Below, piece by piece: positions 6,162-10,319 of a DNA stretch of 10,319 nucleotides (its first letter is position 1; every line of letters begins with the position of its first letter). The DNA comes from an uncultured Veillonella sp. (GTDB taxonomy: Bacteria > Bacillota > Negativicutes > Veillonellales > Veillonellaceae). The position numbers and the translations under genes are program-made. The DNA lies in the NCBI RefSeq assembly GCF_934190855.1, contig NZ_CAKPTN010000055.1, positions 1 to 10,319 on the forward strand, given 5' to 3'. The notes beneath the pieces are model-generated. The model was not told where the DNA came from, did no database searches, and saw nothing but the letters and a program-made list of their open reading frames with translations.

Positions 6162-7094
6162 TTAAAATTTCCCTATACTAGCTGTTAATAGAATTTTTTC
6201 ACATAATGTTGGGAAATCGATTCCCATTTCATTAGCTGCCTTTGGCACTAAAGACGTTGCCGTCATACCAGGAACAGTATTGTACTCAAGAACATACATT
6301 TTATCTGCATGATCTGTCATAATATCTACACGAATAACCCCACTGCCTTGTACTTCGCGATATACAAGTTCCCCAATGCGTTGCATTTCAGCAGTCATTA
6401 CGTCACTAATAGGTGCTGGTACAAGATACTCTGTAGCACCTACAGTATATTTGCTCTTGTAGTCATATTCGCCAGAATGTGGACGAATTTCAATAACTGA
6501 CAATGCTTTACCATCCAAAACAGCCACCGTAAATTCGCGGCCATCAAGGAATTGTTCTACTACGATGATAGGATCATATTTAAGAGCCTCTGTTACAGCT
6601 GCTTCTAATTGTGATTCTTCTCGAACGATAGTAACGCCTATACTAGAGCCTTGCGTAGCAGACTTAACAACTACAGGAATGGTAAATTCTTTACGAATAT
6701 GATCGATAATTGCTTCTGCAGATTCAAGATTACCGTTATAGGATTCAGATCTTGCAGTTGGGATATTAGCCCCTTTAAATACGTCTTTACTTACTTTTTT
6801 ATTCATTCCGACAGCATGCGCCATGATACCAGAGCCAGTATATGGAATTTCTGCCATTTCTAAAAGACCTTGTAAAGCACCGTCTTCACCATAACGACCA
6901 TGAATGGCATTAAATACGACTTCACCGCCTAAGGAATCGATATCTTGCAATACTGTGCGAGGATTAAGTTCTAATGTTTGAGCCTTGTACCCTTTACTCA
7001 CAAGTGCTTCTGCAATAGCCGCACCAGTGCGTCGAGATACTTCAGCCTCTTCGGAAGGACCACCCATCAATACGATTATTTGTTTATCTTTCAT
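6162..7094 (-). CDS. ddl: D-alanine--D-alanine ligase
   Basis: Ddl is a cytoplasmic ATP-grasp enzyme that joins two D-Ala, the dipeptide MurF later adds to the precursor. The 310 residues show the N-terminal GGPSEEAEVS loop with the catalytic Glu (E16), HGRYGEDGALQGLLE (65-79), and the ATP-grasp Ser loop TQGSSIGV (147-154). YDYKSKY (210-216) contains the Lys-Tyr pair at the same numbers as E. coli DdlB Lys215/Tyr216. The metal-binding end is RVDIMTD and LEYNTVPGMTATSLVPKAA (269-287). The Tyr of the omega loop is typical of D-Ala-D-Ala rather than D-Ala-D-Lac (VanA-type) ligases, so ordinary substrate use is expected. The ATG overlaps the murC stop by four bases (ATGA), with GGAGG inside the murC end. 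Length is typical. No murB lies between murC and this gene. Confidence 0.97.
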   Translation of the reverse strand: MKDKQIIVLMGGPSEEAEVSRRTGAAIAEALVSKGYKAQTLELNPRTVLQDIDSLGGEVVFNAIHGRYGEDGALQGLLEMAEIPYTGSGIMAHAVGMNKKVSKDVFKGANIPTARSESYNGNLESAEAIIDHIRKEFTIPVVVKSATQGSSIGVTIVREESQLEAAVTEALKYDPIIVVEQFLDGREFTVAVLDGKALSVIEIRPHSGEYDYKSKYTVGATEYLVPAPISDVMTAEMQRIGELVYREVQGSGVIRVDIMTDHADKMYVLEYNTVPGMTATSLVPKAANEMGIDFPTLCEKILLTASIGKF

Positions 7095-8473
7095 TGTAAG
7101 CCTTCCTCCAATATCGCTAATAATTTTGGGCCATATTGATTAATAGAACCAGCCCCCATTGTAATAACTAAATCATTTGGTCTTACTACTTTTGCCAATA
7201 CCTCAGGTAAATCATCAACAGATGGTACATAATTTACGTCTTGACCAGTCGCCTCTTTGATGGCATTTGGAATCGTATTTCCATCAATACCAGGAATTGG
7301 ATCTTCACCAGAGCTATAAATATCTGTCATGTACACTTCGTCAGCGCTTGTGAAAGCAGTAGCAAACTCATCTTTCAACAAGCTTGTACGAGAGAATCGA
7401 TGTGGTTGGAATACACAGATGACACGATGTTTCTCAAGTTCTTTTGCGGCTTTCAAAGTAGCTTTGATTTCTGTCGGATGATGAGCATAATCATCTACAA
7501 CCCATACACCAGCTACATGACCTTTAGTTTCAAAACGGCGTTTTGCGCCGATAAATTTGCCTAAGCCTTTAGTAATAACACGTGTTTCTACACCACAACA
7601 ATCATGAGCCACAATAAAGGCTGCTAAAGAGTTCAATACATTGTGGTCACCAGGTACACGCAAACGAACGCGCTCAATGTTAACACCTTTATGATATACA
7701 TCGTATACCAATGTAGAATCTACATAGTGAATATTTTTAGCTACATAATCATTACTATCATCTAAGCCATAAGTAATAAAGTTGCGTTTTACGCGACTCA
7801 TGACATAGCGAATACTTTCATTATCACCACATACGATAGCCTTGCCATTTTCTGTTAATGTTTCTACGAACTCACAGAACGCATTAAGCAAATTCTCCAT
7901 CGTTTTGTAGTGATCCATATGATCATCTTCAATATTAGTAATAACGATAGTATGTGGACGTAATTTCAAGAAAGACCCATCACTTTCGTCCGCTTCAACT
8001 ACGGAGAAGTGGCCTTTACCAAGACAGCTACTGCCTTTAAGGTAATCTACTTCACCACCGATGATTACCGTAGGGTCTGCATCAGCCTCTACTAGAATTT
8101 GGCCAATCATAGATGTAGTAGATGTCTTACCGTGTGCACCGGCTACTGCGATGCCATCCGTTACGTCTAACACAGCTTTTACAATATCAGAGCGATGTAA
8201 AATAGTAATTCCTTGTTCTTTCGCGGCAACGATTTCTGGATTATCCTCACGAATCGCTGTAGAACGAACTACTGCATCTACACCATTTACATATTCTTTA
8301 TTATGACCGATATGAACCGCAGCACCCATTTCTCTAAACTTAGAAATAACGGCAGATTCAGCTACGTCCGAACCAGATACGTCATAACCTTTTTGAATTA
8401 AAATATTCGCTATAGCACGCATGCCAGATCCACCAATACCAATGAGGTGAATCTTGTGAATACCGTCTAACAT
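7091..8473 (-). CDS. murC: UDP-N-acetylmuramate--L-alanine ligase MurC
   Basis: MurC is the cytoplasmic ATP-dependent ligase that adds L-Ala to UDP-MurNAc, the first peptide step of peptidoglycan synthesis. All 460 residues (normal family length) are present. The Rossmann-like N-domain has the UDP-binding GIGGSGM (12-18). The central ATPase domain has the P-loop GAHGKTSTT (112-120), VVEADESDGSF (158-168) and TNIEDDHMDHY (179-189). The C-domain has GAKRRFE (309-315), DDYAHHPTE (327-335) and FQPHRFSRT (355-363). GAHGKTSTT and YAHHPTE distinguish it from MurD, MurE and MurF. AAGGAG lies just before the start, 14 bases after the murG stop. The TGA stop overlaps the ddl start, indicating coupled translation. 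Confidence 0.98.
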   Translation of the reverse strand: MLDGIHKIHLIGIGGSGMRAIANILIQKGYDVSGSDVAESAVISKFREMGAAVHIGHNKEYVNGVDAVVRSTAIREDNPEIVAAKEQGITILHRSDIVKAVLDVTDGIAVAGAHGKTSTTSMIGQILVEADADPTVIIGGEVDYLKGSSCLGKGHFSVVEADESDGSFLKLRPHTIVITNIEDDHMDHYKTMENLLNAFCEFVETLTENGKAIVCGDNESIRYVMSRVKRNFITYGLDDSNDYVAKNIHYVDSTLVYDVYHKGVNIERVRLRVPGDHNVLNSLAAFIVAHDCCGVETRVITKGLGKFIGAKRRFETKGHVAGVWVVDDYAHHPTEIKATLKAAKELEKHRVICVFQPHRFSRTSLLKDEFATAFTSADEVYMTDIYSSGEDPIPGIDGNTIPNAIKEATGQDVNYVPSVDDLPEVLAKVVRPNDLVITMGAGSINQYGPKLLAILEEGLQ

Positions 8474-8487
8474 AAAAGCTCTCCTTG

Positions 8488-9597
8488 TTACTTTGCAATA
8501 GATAATGCAAGTTTTGCAATATCATGAGCTGCATTTGGTTTGCCCAACTGCAATGCTCGTTCTCCCATTTGTGCCAACAAATCACGGTTGGCCATAAACA
8601 TCTCAATTTCCCCGATTAAGTCGTGAGCACTCAACATTTTATCAACAATCATGTGAGCTGCCCCTTCTTGTACAAAGATACGCGCATTATACGTCTGATG
8701 ATCTTCCGCTGCATATGGATACGGAATCAAGACAGATGGAATGCCACGAACTGCCAATTCAGCAAGGCCTATAGCACCAGACCTAAACACAGCTAAATCA
8801 GCTGCTGCCAAAGCCTTAGGCATATCATGTAAATACGGCAAAATTAAAGATGATTCACCCAAGCCTTCCCCATCGGTAATGCCCAATTGAGATAATACAG
8901 ATTCATACTCTCCATCGCCTGTAATATGGATTAATTTAATCCCTTCCTTACCTTGGAAATGTTTATGTACATCAATCATGGCATTATTGATGGTTCGCGC
9001 CCCCCGAGAACCACCTGCTATGAGGACTGTAAAAGTATCATCACTTAGGTTGAAATACTTTCGTCCCGCTGTTCTAGAGTCAACTAATACCTCAGGACGA
9101 ACTGGATTACCAGTATACACTACGCGTTTTGCTTTTGAAAAAGATGCTTCTGCATCCTTATAGCCCATAGCTACCACATTAACAAAACGGCTCAAAATTT
9201 TATTAGTAATGCCTGCAATGACATTCTGCTCTTGAATTAAGGTTGGAATATTATGTAATGCAGCGGCCATAAGGATAGGCCCACATACATAACCACCAGT
9301 ACCAATTACCACATCAGGTCTAAACTTGCAAATGATAGCATTAGCTTTAATGATGCCTAACGCAGTTTTACCTAATGTAACTAATGTGCCCAACGATAAT
9401 TGACGTTGCAACCCTTGTACGGGAATCGTAGTGAACTCAATACCCTCTTTAGGAACTAATGTAGCCTCTAAGCCTTGCTTTGTTCCTACATATAATACCT
9501 TTGCATCAGGGTGTTGTTTCATGATTTCCTTATATATAGTTATTGCTGGATATATATGTCCACCAGTGCCACCACCAGAAATAATGATTCTTTTCAT
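8488..9597 (-). CDS. murG: UDP-GlcNAc:lipid I N-acetylglucosaminyltransferase MurG
   Basis: MurG is a peripheral inner-membrane GT28 glycosyltransferase that converts lipid I to lipid II on the cytoplasmic face. The 369 residues include the first glycine loop SGGGTGGHIYPAI (7-19), and the acceptor-side segment GTGGYVCGP followed by IPTLIQEQNVIAGITNK (99-107 and 117-133). The C-domain has GGSRGARTINN (195-205), FRSGAIGLAEL (271-281) and PYPYAAEDHQTYNA (292-305), which bind UDP-GlcNAc. I start at 9597 (MKRIIISGGG) rather than at an upstream ATG at 9633. The first glycine loop belongs close to the N-terminus, and the start overlaps the murD stop by one base (TAATG), with AAGGGGG upstream. murD and murG are therefore directly coupled, with no ftsW between them. 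Confidence 0.97.
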   Translation of the reverse strand: MKRIIISGGGTGGHIYPAITIYKEIMKQHPDAKVLYVGTKQGLEATLVPKEGIEFTTIPVQGLQRQLSLGTLVTLGKTALGIIKANAIICKFRPDVVIGTGGYVCGPILMAAALHNIPTLIQEQNVIAGITNKILSRFVNVVAMGYKDAEASFSKAKRVVYTGNPVRPEVLVDSRTAGRKYFNLSDDTFTVLIAGGSRGARTINNAMIDVHKHFQGKEGIKLIHITGDGEYESVLSQLGITDGEGLGESSLILPYLHDMPKALAAADLAVFRSGAIGLAELAVRGIPSVLIPYPYAAEDHQTYNARIFVQEGAAHMIVDKMLSAHDLIGEIEMFMANRDLLAQMGERALQLGKPNAAHDIAKLALSIAK

Positions 9598-10319
9598 TAA
9601 TGGTGTCCCCCTTCTTGCAACATCTGAACACAAGCTTTAAAGTCGTCACCGCGTTCTTCAAAGCAACTGTACCAGTCAAAGCTCGCACAAGCTGGAGATA
9701 GTAATACAATATCACCAGACTCAGCTAATTTATAACCTTGTTCTACAGCTTCTTTCATAGACGAAGCACGGTAAATAGGCTCTACACCAGCCTCTTTTGC
9801 AGCCTCTTCAAATCGATCTGCTGCTTCACCCATGAAAATAACAGCTTTTGTATTTTCTTTTACAAGCTCCATAAACTCTTCTAAAGGAGTCATTTTGTCA
9901 TGACCACCAGCCAATAGAATTACTGGTTTACCAAAAGATTCCAAAGCTTTAACTACAGAATCAACATTGGTCGCCTTAGAGTCATTATAGAATGTAATGC
10001 CATCAATGGTTTTAACTCGTTCTAAACGATGTTCTACACCGTGAAATTCGCTAATAATGCGATGGATTTCCTCTACAGGTACGCCTAACGCATACGTTAA
10101 AGCAATAACCGTTAAGATATTTTCAATGTTATGACTGCCTGGAATATGGATATCTTCATCGCCAATAACAGATGTTTTTACGCCATTTTTTACTACATAA
10201 CACTGACCATTAGCATAATATGCACCATTCTCAACAGATTGCTTTTGGCTAATTTGTAAAATTTGACTAGATGCACGATGCTCCATATCGGCTACTACAG
10301 AATCATCAATGTTGAGAAC
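9597..10319 (-). CDS. murD: UDP-N-acetylmuramoyl-L-alanine--D-glutamate ligase MurD, 3' part
   Basis: MurD is the cytoplasmic ATP-dependent ligase that adds D-Glu to UDP-MurNAc-L-Ala. The window holds the last 240 codons; the start lies beyond the right edge. The frame is open to the last base and begins VLNIDDSVVADM, the end of the central ATPase domain. Later landmarks are GSHNIENILTVIAL, FHGVEHRLE, FYNDSKATNVDSV, LLAGGHDK and LLSPACASFDWYSCFEERGDDFK. The last is the characteristic MurD C-domain ending. ATGs inside this frame, such as the one at 10286, are internal Met codons rather than starts. The TAA stop overlaps the murG ATG by one base. In many bacteria mraY precedes murD and ftsW follows it; the second is not the case here. 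Confidence 0.97.
   Translation of the reverse strand, partial: VLNIDDSVVADMEHRASSQILQISQKQSVENGAYYANGQCYVVKNGVKTSVIGDEDIHIPGSHNIENILTVIALTYALGVPVEEIHRIISEFHGVEHRLERVKTIDGITFYNDSKATNVDSVVKALESFGKPVILLAGGHDKMTPLEEFMELVKENTKAVIFMGEAADRFEEAAKEAGVEPIYRASSMKEAVEQGYKLAESGDIVLLSPACASFDWYSCFEERGDDFKACVQMLQEGGHH

Noticed and set aside
8382..8606. Minus-strand open frame spanning the murG end and murC start
   Set aside because: It is out of frame with both genes, and both are intact in their own frames.
9598..9633. Longer murG start at 9633
   Set aside because: It would add 12 unrelated residues and deepen the overlap with murD. The MKRIIISGGG start at 9597 fits the family and the TAATG coupling.
1..10319. 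Mobile elements, CRISPR arrays, tRNA or rRNA genes
   Set aside because: No transposase, regular repeat-spacer pattern, or conserved tRNA/rRNA sequence was seen on either strand.

Overview
This window reads as a chromosomal segment of a diderm Firmicute of the Negativicutes, most likely Veillonella or a close relative. Two signals point there. The division cluster has the Firmicute-type arrangement ftsQ, DUF881 protein, small basic protein Sbp, ftsZ. The gene directly after ftsZ encodes a small secreted beta-barrel protein that ends in Phe, which implies an outer membrane. The DNA is moderately AT-rich, with good AGGAGG-like ribosome binding sites. The genus is inferred from gene order and protein character; no search was run.

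The right two thirds (about 3037-10319, all on the minus strand) is the downstream half of a dcw (division and cell wall) cluster. In transcription order it holds murD (3' part only), murG, murC, ddl, ftsQ, a DUF881 membrane protein, sbp and ftsZ. From murD to sbp the genes overlap by 1-4 bases, abut, or are 14-28 bases apart, so they form one operon. MurD and MurC add D-Glu and L-Ala to the UDP-MurNAc precursor, Ddl supplies D-Ala-D-Ala, and MurG makes lipid II. FtsQ and FtsZ belong to the divisome that uses this precursor at the septum. A 137-base gap that may hold its own promoter separates sbp from ftsZ. No ftsA lies in that gap, no ftsW lies between murD and murG, and no murB lies between murC and ddl.

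The middle (2350-3036) holds the small outer-membrane beta-barrel gene. It has a hairpin in its leader just upstream of the ribosome binding site and a clear terminator after the gene. I see no terminator between ftsZ and this gene.

The left third holds a class I (AspC/TyrB-like) aminotransferase on the minus strand, preceded by a very AT-rich 216-base intergenic stretch (2134-2349). It converges on a small plus-strand DUF896 (YnzC-like) gene, and a perfect 34-base palindrome between them acts as a two-way terminator. Divergent from the DUF896 gene is nth (endonuclease III), running off the left edge. It carries an in-frame TGA exactly where the conserved Leu before the PGVGRKTA helix-hairpin-helix should be, so as given it is a broken gene. 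I found no mobile element, CRISPR array, tRNA or rRNA, and nothing that looks like an undescribed multi-gene system. The nth nonsense codon and the missing ftsA/ftsW are the points most worth checking.
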